From Deltaproteobacteria bacterium (GTDB taxonomy: Bacteria > UBA10199 > 2-02-FULL-44-16): a stretch of DNA of 7,134 bases. This document shows positions 1 to 6,302 of the stretch, piece by piece. The notes under the pieces are model-generated. The model saw only the letters and a program-made list of their open reading frames with translations, ran no database searches and was not told the DNA's origin. Every line of letters begins with the position of its first letter. Positions within the stretch are counted from its first letter, which is position 1. The stretch spans positions 1-7,134 of the forward strand of contig JACQMA010000148.1 in the NCBI GenBank assembly GCA_016203825.1, given 5' to 3'. The translations under genes were made by a program, and so were the position numbers.

Positions 1-241
1 AGGTGTGGATCTGGTTCGCAAAGGACTCATGATCCAACTTGAAAAGTTTGGACTTCGCGAGGTGGACGTTTTGGGGAAGACGTTTGATCCTTCTGAACAC
101 GAAGCTCTTACGATGGTCGATAATCAATCCCAAAAAGCGGGGGCGATTCTCGAAATCCATCGTCGCGGCTATTGGCTTGGCGATCGCTTGCTTCGTCCCG
201 CACTTGTAACCGTTGCCAAGGGACCGCAGGAGACGACGTGA
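1..241 (+). CDS. grpE: GrpE nucleotide exchange factor, C-terminal part (5' end outside window)
   Basis: Cochaperone that drives ADP release from DnaK in the cytoplasm; this piece is the C-terminal beta domain that contacts the DnaK ATPase domain. The frame is open from base 2 and continues upstream, so the N-terminal coiled coil is missing because of the window edge. Visible family features are an amphipathic helix (LVRKGLMIQLEKFGL), the FDPSEHEAL motif (canonical FDPxxHEA), and the closing GYWLGDRLLRPALVTVAKG segment (canonical Y-L-x-R-LRPA-V-V). The GTG at base 5 is an internal Val codon, not a start. The TGA stop at 239-241 overlaps the GTG start of the next gene, which implies cotranscription and coupled translation. 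dnaK is not found downstream, so it must lie upstream or elsewhere. Identity is firm; only about 79 residues are seen. Confidence 0.93.
   Translation, partial: GVDLVRKGLMIQLEKFGLREVDVLGKTFDPSEHEALTMVDNQSQKAGAILEIHRRGYWLGDRLLRPALVTVAKGPQETT
228..233 (+). promoter_or_regulatory. Shine-Dalgarno AGGAGA deciding the GTG start at 238
   Basis: AGGAGA lies inside the last codons of grpE, about five bases before GTG 238. It supports that start over the in-frame ATG at 172. The ATG 172 start would place 22 extra, non-signal-like residues before the lipoprotein signal peptide. Confidence 0.75.
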
Positions 242-1797
242 ATCGGCGGTTGTGGTTTGCTGTCTCTCTTGTGTTGATCTTCGCTGCGTGTGCTACCCCT
301 TCCAAACCTCGCGAGACGACCCAACCCCTTCCGAAAGGGATGCAACGCAATCTTGATATGGTGACCCGTCTTCGCGTGGACTCGCTTGCCTTTCGCGAGG
401 CGAGTTCGCCGATCGAACCGGCGCTCCTCCTCCTCGACGATTACGCGGAAGGGGGGATGGCAACGACCACAACTGAAGAGGTGATGGTTTCCGAAGCGGA
501 GGCGCATGAGCGTGTGAGGGTATGGATTGACGATTCCACGGTCACGCTCGTTGATCTCGATGCCCTTCCGCTCGAGTTGTTTCGCTATCACCGTTCGGGA
601 GGTTTTGTTTTTTACAAACGTTCTGAACTCTTGGCGCGAGCAGGGCGAGTGGAAGAAGCCGCGCAAGAGCTTGGCCACTATCTTACGAGTTACCCAAAAC
701 ATGAAATGGCGTCGCGCGCGCGCCTCCTGTGGGGGGAGTTGGGAAAACGCGTTGGCGATGTTGCCCTTAAGGTCGGCGTTCTTCTCCCCCTCTCAGGAAA
801 ATACCGTGTCTATGGCGAATCGGTCCTCCGTGGCATTGAGTGTGCGGCCGGAATCTTCGCGCCCTGTCGAGGGCCTGAAGGAATCGAGCTCGTTGTACGC
901 GATTCAGGTGGTGATCCCACGATTGTGCTCGATGCGGTGAATGAACTCGCCGCCCTCGATGTGGTTGCCGTGATTGGACCGTTGAGTTCTGATGTTGCCC
1001 TCGTGGCGGCGGAACGTGCGGAATCGTTGGGGGTCCCCATGATCTCGCTCGCACAACGAGAAGGGATTCCTCAAGTCGGCAGTTTTATTTTTCGAAACTC
1101 GGTGTCGCTCCGCGATGAAATCGAATCGCTCGTTGGGTATGTCGTCGACAAAAAACATTTCAAGCGTTTCTTCGTCCTGTATCCCCAAAATAAAATTGGC
1201 GAAGAATCACACAAGATTTTTACGAGCGCCGTCGAGAACCGGGGAGGAATGGTGGGTGGGTCGCGGGCCTATGCCCCTCACCAAATGGAATTTGCGCGTG
1301 AGCTCGGCGGTCAGTTGATTACGGGCAACCATTATGACGGCATCTTTATTCCCGATGCCCCCGTTGTTGCTGGATACATTGCGCCAACGCTTGCCCTTTC
1401 CGGTGTCGGGCGCACCACGCTGCTCGGGACATCGCGGTGGGATAATGTTGAACTGTTAACGCGCGGTGGAGAATACGTCGAGGGAGCCATTTTCGTCGGA
1501 AGTTTTTCCAAGGCGTCAACCGATGGGGAGGGGCGTGCGTTTGTCGATGCCTTCCATGCGGCCTATGATGCCGATCCCACACTCCTCGAAGCGCTTGGGT
1601 ACGATTCGATGCGGATGATTATTGCGAGCAGTGAAGAAGGTGGAGCATCCGACCGCCATGAACTTCAAACCCTGCTCGCCCAGCTTGCGGATTTTCCGGG
1701 GGTGACGGGAACGATCACGATGGATGCCGATGGCGACGTCCGCCGTACACTCCGCGTCCTCACGATCGACGATGGCACCATCACCGCCGCACCGTAG
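238..1797 (+). CDS. LpoA/LppC-like lipoprotein: TPR region plus periplasmic-binding type-1 receptor domain
   Basis: Predicted envelope lipoprotein of 519 residues. From GTG 238 the protein begins with a basic n-region (NRR), a hydrophobic core and the lipobox FAAC, giving lipidated Cys18. The next residue is Ala rather than Asp, so an inner-membrane retention signal is absent. Residues about 123-172 look like TPR/BamD-type helices (LLARAGRVEEAAQELGHYL, then a second helix). From about 175 to the end is a Leu/Ile/Val-receptor fold, starting VALKVGVLLPLSGKYRVYGE and including VVAVIGPLSSDVALVAA and the late YDSMRMI helix. This order matches LpoA/LppC, the outer-membrane activator of penicillin-binding protein 1A, though it is shorter than E. 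coli LpoA (about 680 residues). A role in peptidoglycan synthesis is inferred from architecture; a ligand-sensing lipoprotein is the alternative. It starts inside the grpE stop (GTGA) and ends 13 bases before thiL. Confidence 0.85.
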   Translation: MNRRLWFAVSLVLIFAACATPSKPRETTQPLPKGMQRNLDMVTRLRVDSLAFREASSPIEPALLLLDDYAEGGMATTTTEEVMVSEAEAHERVRVWIDDSTVTLVDLDALPLELFRYHRSGGFVFYKRSELLARAGRVEEAAQELGHYLTSYPKHEMASRARLLWGELGKRVGDVALKVGVLLPLSGKYRVYGESVLRGIECAAGIFAPCRGPEGIELVVRDSGGDPTIVLDAVNELAALDVVAVIGPLSSDVALVAAERAESLGVPMISLAQREGIPQVGSFIFRNSVSLRDEIESLVGYVVDKKHFKRFFVLYPQNKIGEESHKIFTSAVENRGGMVGGSRAYAPHQMEFARELGGQLITGNHYDGIFIPDAPVVAGYIAPTLALSGVGRTTLLGTSRWDNVELLTRGGEYVEGAIFVGSFSKASTDGEGRAFVDAFHAAYDADPTLLEALGYDSMRMIIASSEEGGASDRHELQTLLAQLADFPGVTGTITMDADGDVRRTLRVLTIDDGTITAAP

Positions 1798-1802
1798 AGA
1801 GG
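1798..1802 (+). promoter_or_regulatory. Shine-Dalgarno AGAGG before thiL
   Basis: AGAGG starts in the stop codon region of the lipoprotein gene and stands eight bases before ATG 1811. It supports that start over the in-frame ATG at 1724, which lies deep inside the previous gene and would add 29 residues not typical of ThiL. Confidence 0.6.
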
Positions 1803-1810
1803 TACCATTC

Positions 1811-2803
1811 ATGACCGAGTGGGAGATGATTCAGAAGTTTGCGCGCGGGGCAGAAGCCATTGGCGATGACTGCGCGGTGCTCGAAAAAGATGCCACGCAC
1901 GATTGGTTGATCACGACCGACACGCTTCAAGAGGGAGTTCATTTTTGGCGGGCACTCACGACGTTTGAACAACTGGGGTGGAAGGCCCTCGCGGTGAGTG
2001 TGAGCGATATCAATGCCATGGGAGGGGAGTCGAAACAGTACCTCTTGAGCGTTGGGTTGCCGTCATCGGTCAAACCAAAAGATATTGAAGGATTGGCCAA
2101 GGGGCTCGCCGCACTCGAGAAGGAATCTCGTGTTACGCTCATTGGCGGAAACACCACGCGCACGGCCGACGGCATCGTCATCACAACAACCGTTCTCGGT
2201 ACAGTTCCAAAAGGAAAGGCCATCCTTCGTCGCGGTGCAGGTGCGGGTGACGCCATCTATGTCACGGGAACTTTTGGAGGGGCATCTGCCGGTCTCCTCT
2301 GCCTTGAACGCGTACGTCATTTAGAGCAGCCGTTGCGAGCAAACAGGCTGCCCTTTGTTGAACGGCAGCTTTCCCCACGCCCGCCATTGCAGGTGGGACC
2401 ATGGCTGCGCGAGACTGGCTCTGTGACCAGTATGATCGATGTAAGCGATGGGTTGCTCGCCGACCTCACCCATATTGCCGAGGCGAGCAAGGTGGGCTAT
2501 GTCCTCGAAGAGGCTCGCGTTCCAACTCAACCAGGGTTTGAAGAGGTGGTCCGGGAGCTCAAGGGGGATTCCATCCTATTGAAACTCACCGGAGGTGAAG
2601 ATTACGAGTTGCTCTTCACGGTTCGTGAACAAGACGTTACTCGCTTTGAACGCTCCCTTCAGGATGCACAAAAACAGTTCGCCGTTTCCATGACGCGCGT
2701 GGGGACGGTGGTTACCTCCGACAAGATTCGACGTGTAAATGACGCTGCGGGAAACGAACGGAAGCTGTCTCAGTTAGGATTCGATCACTTTGCTGGAGGG
2801 TGA
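1811..2803 (+). CDS. thiL: Thiamine-monophosphate kinase ThiL
   Basis: Phosphorylates thiamine monophosphate to thiamine diphosphate with ATP and Mg2+, the last step of cofactor synthesis, in the cytoplasm. The 330 residues match the usual family length of about 320-330. Family motifs appear in order: GDDCAVL at 18-24 (canonical GDDAAV), TTDTLQEGVHF at 35-45, GWKALAVSVSDINAMGG at 56-72, GGNTTR at 112-117, DVSDGLLADLTHIAEAS from 210, and GGEDYELLF at 261-269. These cover the metal and nucleotide-binding acidic loops of the PurM/SelD/HypE/ThiL fold. One variation is Asn114, where many ThiL proteins have Asp (GGDTT). The other metal ligands (Asp19, Asp20, Asp37, Asp66, Asp213) are present, so I expect an active enzyme. 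No other thi genes lie nearby. The stop is one base from the most likely start of the next gene, so translational coupling is probable. Confidence 0.95.
   Translation: MTEWEMIQKFARGAEAIGDDCAVLEKDATHDWLITTDTLQEGVHFWRALTTFEQLGWKALAVSVSDINAMGGESKQYLLSVGLPSSVKPKDIEGLAKGLAALEKESRVTLIGGNTTRTADGIVITTTVLGTVPKGKAILRRGAGAGDAIYVTGTFGGASAGLLCLERVRHLEQPLRANRLPFVERQLSPRPPLQVGPWLRETGSVTSMIDVSDGLLADLTHIAEASKVGYVLEEARVPTQPGFEEVVRELKGDSILLKLTGGEDYELLFTVREQDVTRFERSLQDAQKQFAVSMTRVGTVVTSDKIRRVNDAAGNERKLSQLGFDHFAGG
2795..2800 (+). promoter_or_regulatory. Shine-Dalgarno GGAGGG for the first CNNM gene
   Basis: GGAGGG lies just before the thiL TGA and four to five bases before GTG 2805. It therefore favours GTG 2805 over the TTG at 2790, which lies upstream of the motif. 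TTG 2811 is a weaker alternative at about ten bases. The ATG at 2803 is out of frame. Confidence 0.65.
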
Positions 2804-2804
2804 T

Positions 2805-3791
2805 GTGCTCTTGACGTTGTTTTTTCTGCTTTTATTGGCTTCCGCTTTTTTTTCGGGGGCGGAAACCGCCATTTTTTCGCTTTCACGTTTGCAAATCCAT
2901 CGCCTTCGGAGTTCCCCCAAGCGCGCTGCCCAAGAAGTCGTTCGATGTTTACGTGAACCGCGCCAAATACTGGTGACTATTCTTCTCGGCAATGAACTCG
3001 CCAATGTGTCGATATCGATCGTGGGGGCATTGATCGTCAGTCACTACTACCAGGGGAGTGTCGAGCGTACAACGTTCGTGGCGGTAGCAGTTGTGACCCC
3101 GATCGTTCTGATCTTTGGAGAAATCGTTCCAAAAAACATTGCACTCCGACTTGCTCATGACCTCGCTCCTGTGGTTGTGATACCGCTTCGTTTTTTTCGC
3201 ATCGTTGTATCACCTTTCCGCATCGTTCTTTCTGCCGTGGCCGATGGGGTGATTCGTCTCTTCGGCGGTCATCCCGAAACGGTTCAACCCATGATTGTCG
3301 AACAAGAGTTCCGACAGCTCGTCGATCTAGGGAAAGCGGAAGGGATTATCGTCGAAGAGGAACGGGAACTGATTCACAATGTTTTTGGTTTTACCGAAAA
3401 AGTCGTGGCGGAGATCATGACGCCGGCCGAATACCTCTTTGTCCTCCCCGTCGGCATTTCCTATGAAGAACTTCTCACTCAACTCCGCACATCCGCCTTC
3501 AGCCGTATTCCCCTCTACGAAGGGACGCGCGATCACATTATTGGTATTTTGCACGTGCGGGATCTTTTTGCATTCGATCGCCAACGCGCAGTGGGGGGAA
3601 GGGAAAGTATCCGGTCAATCCTGCACGCCCCTCTCTTTGTGGATTATCGTGAACGAATTGAGTCGTTGCTCAAAAAATTTCAAGAGAACCAGTTGCACAT
3701 GGCCCTTGTTCGCAAGGCAGAAGTTATTGTCGGTGTGGTCACGATGGATGATGTGCTGAAGGAACTTTTTGGCGAGCGGAGTGAAGGATGA
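2805..3791 (+). CDS. CNNM/CorC-type membrane protein, DUF21 plus CBS pair, no CorC_HlyC domain
   Basis: Integral membrane protein of the CNNM/CorC (formerly hemolysin-like, UPF0053) family, linked in characterised members to Mg2+ or other divalent cation efflux. The N-terminal DUF21 transmembrane domain covers about residues 1-155. It carries the signatures FSGAETA (16-22), LLGNELANV and FGEIVPKNIA (from 104). An acidic linker (VEEERELIHNVFGFTEKVVAEI) leads to a CBS pair from about 205 (MTPAEYLFVLPVG; SRIPLYEG; IIGILHVRDLF; VVTMDDVLKELFGE). The protein stops about three residues after the CBS pair, at 328 residues, so the usual C-terminal CorC_HlyC domain is absent. The VVDEYGG segment of CBS2 is degraded to LVRKAEVIVG, so nucleotide binding may be altered. 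Start choice rests on the GGAGGG motif. Its TGA overlaps the ATG of a full-length paralogue by four bases. The substrate cannot be read from sequence. Confidence 0.88.
   Translation: MLLTLFFLLLLASAFFSGAETAIFSLSRLQIHRLRSSPKRAAQEVVRCLREPRQILVTILLGNELANVSISIVGALIVSHYYQGSVERTTFVAVAVVTPIVLIFGEIVPKNIALRLAHDLAPVVVIPLRFFRIVVSPFRIVLSAVADGVIRLFGGHPETVQPMIVEQEFRQLVDLGKAEGIIVEEERELIHNVFGFTEKVVAEIMTPAEYLFVLPVGISYEELLTQLRTSAFSRIPLYEGTRDHIIGILHVRDLFAFDRQRAVGGRESIRSILHAPLFVDYRERIESLLKKFQENQLHMALVRKAEVIVGVVTMDDVLKELFGERSEG
3778..3781 (+). promoter_or_regulatory. Shine-Dalgarno GGAG for the second CNNM gene
   Basis: GGAG sits six bases before ATG 3788, within the last codons of the preceding paralogue. With the ATGA stop/start overlap it suggests coupled, roughly balanced synthesis of the two proteins. 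Confidence 0.55.
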
Positions 3792-5014
3792 GTGTTGGAT
3801 TATTGGTGATCATTATTGTCGTCTGTGTCCTTTTCGAGGGCTTTTTCTCGGGGAGCGAGATGGCGATCGTCAATGCCGATAAGTTCCGTCTGGCAACGTC
3901 GACCGTCAAGGGGTCGCGGTGGGCACTCACCGTCCTTCACTTGGTGAAGCGTCCGTCACGGTTTTTTTCGACCACACTCCTTGGAACCAATGTGGCGACG
4001 GTGACGGGGTCCGTTGTCACGACGTTATTTATCATCGATCGCTTCGGCCCAGAAAAGACGTTGTATGCGATGTTGTTTTGGCCCGTAACGTTGATTTTTG
4101 GAGAACTTGTCCCCAAGAGCCTCTGTCAATATTATGCCAATCGACTGGTTGCGATTGTCGCACCCGTGGTGCTTGTCCTCTCATTTCTTTTTTATCCGGT
4201 CGTGTGGATTCTTTCAAAGTGTACTGATTTTCTCTTGTCAGGTCTCCAGCGGCGTTTTGGTCGAGAACCGTTACTCACGCGCGATGAACTCGAACTCATT
4301 CTCCGTATGGACGAAGGCGGCGACGTCAAACCTTTTGAACGACGAATCGTATCGCGCATCTTGGGTCTCTCCGAAAAACGCGTCGAACAAATTAAAACAC
4401 CGCTCGTGGACATGGTGGCCCTTCCGGTCGGGGCCAGTCGCGAAGAAGCGGTGCGCCTCATGGAAGAACAAGGATTTTCACGCATCCCCGTGTATGAGCG
4501 TCGCGTTTTTAATATTGTGGGTGTGTTGAACGGTGTTGATCTTCTGATGGGTGATGCCGAGAAAAGTGTTCGTGACCTGATGCGACCTGCTACGTTTGTG
4601 CCGGGACAGATGCGGCTCGATCGGTTGCTCGCCGATATGCGAAAGCGCAATGTGCAACTCGCCGTGGTGGTCGATGAATATGGGGCGGCGACCGGTGTCG
4701 TGAGCCTTGAAGATGTTTTGGAAGAGGTTGTGGGAGAGATTCGCGACGAACACGATGTGACTCCGAATCTGTATGAGAGGCTTGGTCCAAAACATTATCG
4801 CATCAAAGGACGCATGGAGATTCTCAAAGTCAACGAGGAGCTTCACTTGGGTCTGCCGACGGGCGCCTATGATACCGTTTCCGGTTTTGTCCTCTCTCTT
4901 TCCAAACGAATCCCTGCTGTTGGTGAAATTTTTCGAATCAAGGGATTGACGATCACGATTCTGAAGGCCACCGATCGCGTCATCGAAGAAGTCGAAATCG
5001 AAGTGAAAAATTGA
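3788..5014 (+). CDS. CNNM/CorC-type membrane protein, complete DUF21 - CBS pair - CorC_HlyC
   Basis: Full-length member of the CNNM/CorC divalent-cation transporter family, 408 residues, inner membrane with a cytoplasmic regulatory part. DUF21 occupies about 1-155, with FSGSEMA (20-26), LLGTNVATV and FGELVPKSL (from 104). The CBS pair runs from about 203 to 322: KTPLVDMVALPVG, FSRIPVYERR, IVGVLNGVDLL, then VVVDEYG at 293-299 and GVVSLEDVLEEVVGEI. The CorC_HlyC domain follows, from about 330 to 406 (YRIKGRMEILKVNEELHLGL, YDTVSGFVL, IPAVGEIFRIKGLTI). The CBS2 VVDEYG motif is intact, unlike in the upstream paralogue, so this copy probably binds adenine nucleotide. The gene overlaps its paralogue by ATGA and is followed 11 bases later by larC2. 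Mg2+ or Co2+ efflux is inferred from family knowledge only. Confidence 0.93.
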   Translation: MSVGLLVIIIVVCVLFEGFFSGSEMAIVNADKFRLATSTVKGSRWALTVLHLVKRPSRFFSTTLLGTNVATVTGSVVTTLFIIDRFGPEKTLYAMLFWPVTLIFGELVPKSLCQYYANRLVAIVAPVVLVLSFLFYPVVWILSKCTDFLLSGLQRRFGREPLLTRDELELILRMDEGGDVKPFERRIVSRILGLSEKRVEQIKTPLVDMVALPVGASREEAVRLMEEQGFSRIPVYERRVFNIVGVLNGVDLLMGDAEKSVRDLMRPATFVPGQMRLDRLLADMRKRNVQLAVVVDEYGAATGVVSLEDVLEEVVGEIRDEHDVTPNLYERLGPKHYRIKGRMEILKVNEELHLGLPTGAYDTVSGFVLSLSKRIPAVGEIFRIKGLTITILKATDRVIEEVEIEVKN

Positions 5015-5020
5015 AAGGAG
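5014..5020 (+). promoter_or_regulatory. Shine-Dalgarno AAAGGAG deciding the larC2 start at 5026
   Basis: AAAGGAG begins at the last base of the preceding stop codon and stands five bases before ATG 5026. It is the strongest ribosome binding site in the window. It rules out the in-frame TTG at 5011, which precedes it. It also argues that this reading frame is translated in its own right rather than reached by frameshifting from an upstream larC1 part. Confidence 0.8.
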
Positions 5021-5025
5021 AGAAT

Positions 5026-5487
5026 ATGGGGAGACAAGAACCCCCAGTTGTTGCCATTGAGACGACGATTGATGACATGAATCCGCAGGTGTACGACTGG
5101 GTGATGGAACGTCTCTTCAAGGCCGGTGCCCTTGAGGTGACGTTGCAACCGGTCCAGGCGAAGAAGAACCGCCCAGCCATCATTTTACGGTGTCTTGCGC
5201 CGCAGAAAAAGAGGGATGCCATCTGCGACATCATCCTCAAAGAGACGACGACGTTTGGTGTGCGGTATTATCCCGTCGAGCGAAAGATTTTGGAACGTCG
5301 TATGGAGAAGCAAACGACGCGATGGGGGGTCGTTCGGATGAAAGTCGGTATCGACAAGAAGGGGAATGTGGTGAAACGCGTTCCGGAATACGACGACGTC
5401 AAGCGTCTCGCGAAAAAGACGGGAAGGTCATTTTATGAAATCACCAATACATCGACGATCATGGCGACGAAAAGAAGAAGCAAGTAG
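5026..5487 (+). CDS. LarC C-terminal domain (LarC2/DUF111) as a stand-alone protein
   Basis: Homologous to the C-terminal half of LarC, the CTP-dependent nickel insertase that puts Ni into the pincer cofactor of lactate racemase-type enzymes; in studied LarC this half binds Mn-CTP. Motifs match the DUF111 C-terminal region: IETTIDDMNPQVYDWVMERL (11-30), AGALEVTLQPVQAKKNRPA (33-51), ETTTFGVRYYPVERKILER (73-91) and VPEYDDVKRLAKKTGR (119-134). The protein is 153 residues, about the size of LarC2 alone, against roughly 400 for full LarC. It has its own strong ribosome binding site and ATG. The upstream gene is an unrelated CNNM protein, and no LarC1, LarB, LarE or LarA is in the window. A partner LarC1 could lie elsewhere, or the domain may have another metal- or nucleotide-related role. 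Its last 55 bases overlap ctaB on the opposite strand. Domain assignment is strong; function as a lone domain is uncertain. Confidence 0.87.
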   Translation: MGRQEPPVVAIETTIDDMNPQVYDWVMERLFKAGALEVTLQPVQAKKNRPAIILRCLAPQKKRDAICDIILKETTTFGVRYYPVERKILERRMEKQTTRWGVVRMKVGIDKKGNVVKRVPEYDDVKRLAKKTGRSFYEITNTSTIMATKRRSK

Positions 5488-6302
5488 ACGATCGAATAGC
5501 CGAAGAGAATCCAATTGGTGCGAACCGTTTTGAGCGTCGCCGCGCGCAAGGCGAGTGCCACAAAAAGCGTGCTGAGCATAACGGCCGCAGTTCCATACAG
5601 CCAACCAATGTTCTGAAAGAAAGAGAGTCCGACGGTCAGCGGAAAGAGGACCACGGAATAGATCATGATCTGTCGATACGTTGCGTTATCCCCCACCACA
5701 TTCGGAAGCATCGGATAGCCAACCCGCGCGTAATCTTCTTTGCAGTTGAGGGCGAGTGCCCAGAAGTGCGGTGGTGTCCAGACAAAGATGATGAGAAAGA
5801 TGATGAGCGGAAGAAGTCCAAGCGTTCCCGTGGCGGCCGCCCATCCAATGAGCGGACCAGTGGCCCCGGCTATCCCACCGATCACGATGTTATAGGGCGT
5901 TCGGGGTTTGAGCCACAGCGTGTAGTAGAGGCTGTAAAAAAGAATCGTGCAGAGTCCCAGGAGTCCCGCAAGCCATCCGCCCCAGAAGAGGAGCATCCCG
6001 GTTCCAAGCGCCCCGATCACGGTGCTAAAGAGGAGTGCCTGCAGGGGGGAAACTTGGGCAAGGGGAAGAGGCCGTTTGCGAGACGTCCGCGTCATGCGGG
6101 CATCGATATCGCGTTCGAAGTATTGATTGAAGGCGTTCGCCGATCCCCCCACCAAAAAAATGGCGAGCACAATGGCGGCAAGCTTCAACGGTGTTGCCGT
6201 CATGCTGCGTTCGATGAGGAGAGCCGCGAATCCGCTGAGCGCAAAGAGGAGGCTGATGCGCGGTTTGGTGAGGTTAAGATACGCGAACACGGCGGACCTC
6301 AT
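5433..6302 (-). CDS. ctaB: Protoheme IX farnesyltransferase (heme O synthase)
   Basis: UbiA-family membrane prenyltransferase that adds the farnesyl group of FPP to heme B, giving heme O for terminal oxidases. The first Asp-rich motif is N59QYFERDID67ARMTRT (NxxxExxxD; the Glu variant also occurs in COX10-type proteins), followed by RKRPLP. Then come the YTLWLKPRTPYN stretch (127-138), GGIAGATGPLIGW (142-154), WTPPHFWALAL (174-184) and the second motif KEDYARVGYPMLP (187-199). About eight or nine hydrophobic helices are visible and length is normal (289 residues). I report the outer ATG at 6302, but it has no good ribosome binding site. GTG at 6290 (codon 5) has GAGG six to seven bases upstream and gives an N terminus closer to E. 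coli CyoE, so the true start may be 6290. It overlaps the upstream ctaA by up to 29 bases and its 3' end overlaps larC2 by 55. Confidence 0.95.
   Translation of the reverse strand: MRSAVFAYLNLTKPRISLLFALSGFAALLIERSMTATPLKLAAIVLAIFLVGGSANAFNQYFERDIDARMTRTSRKRPLPLAQVSPLQALLFSTVIGALGTGMLLFWGGWLAGLLGLCTILFYSLYYTLWLKPRTPYNIVIGGIAGATGPLIGWAAATGTLGLLPLIIFLIIFVWTPPHFWALALNCKEDYARVGYPMLPNVVGDNATYRQIMIYSVVLFPLTVGLSFFQNIGWLYGTAAVMLSTLFVALALRAATLKTVRTNWILFGYSIVYLLLLFVAMIVDVLVIS

Noticed and set aside
169..702. Long minus-strand open frame (177 codons) opposite the lipoprotein gene
   Set aside because: Arg/His/Pro-rich translation with no recognisable domain; it is the shadow of a well-supported gene on the plus strand.
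712..722. Alternating GC run (Z-DNA-like) in the lipoprotein gene
   Set aside because: It is short and explained by Ala-Ser-Arg-Ala-Arg codons in a moderately GC-rich gene.
2144..2161. Asn in place of Asp in the GGDTT motif of ThiL as a sign of inactivation
   Set aside because: All other acidic metal-binding loops are intact and, as far as I recall, GGN variants occur in ThiL relatives, so loss of activity is not supported.
2846..2853. Run of eight T bases in the first CNNM gene (and seven-T runs near 3191 and 3962) as phase-variation or frameshift sites
   Set aside because: The runs encode conserved Phe-Phe of the FFSG signature or neighbouring hydrophobic residues, are short, and have no overlapping downstream frame that would give a meaningful alternative product.
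5404..5421. Small hairpin CGTCT/AGACG near the larC2-ctaB junction as a terminator
   Set aside because: It has only five base pairs with an eight-base loop and no U-tract on either strand, and it lies within larC2 coding sequence.
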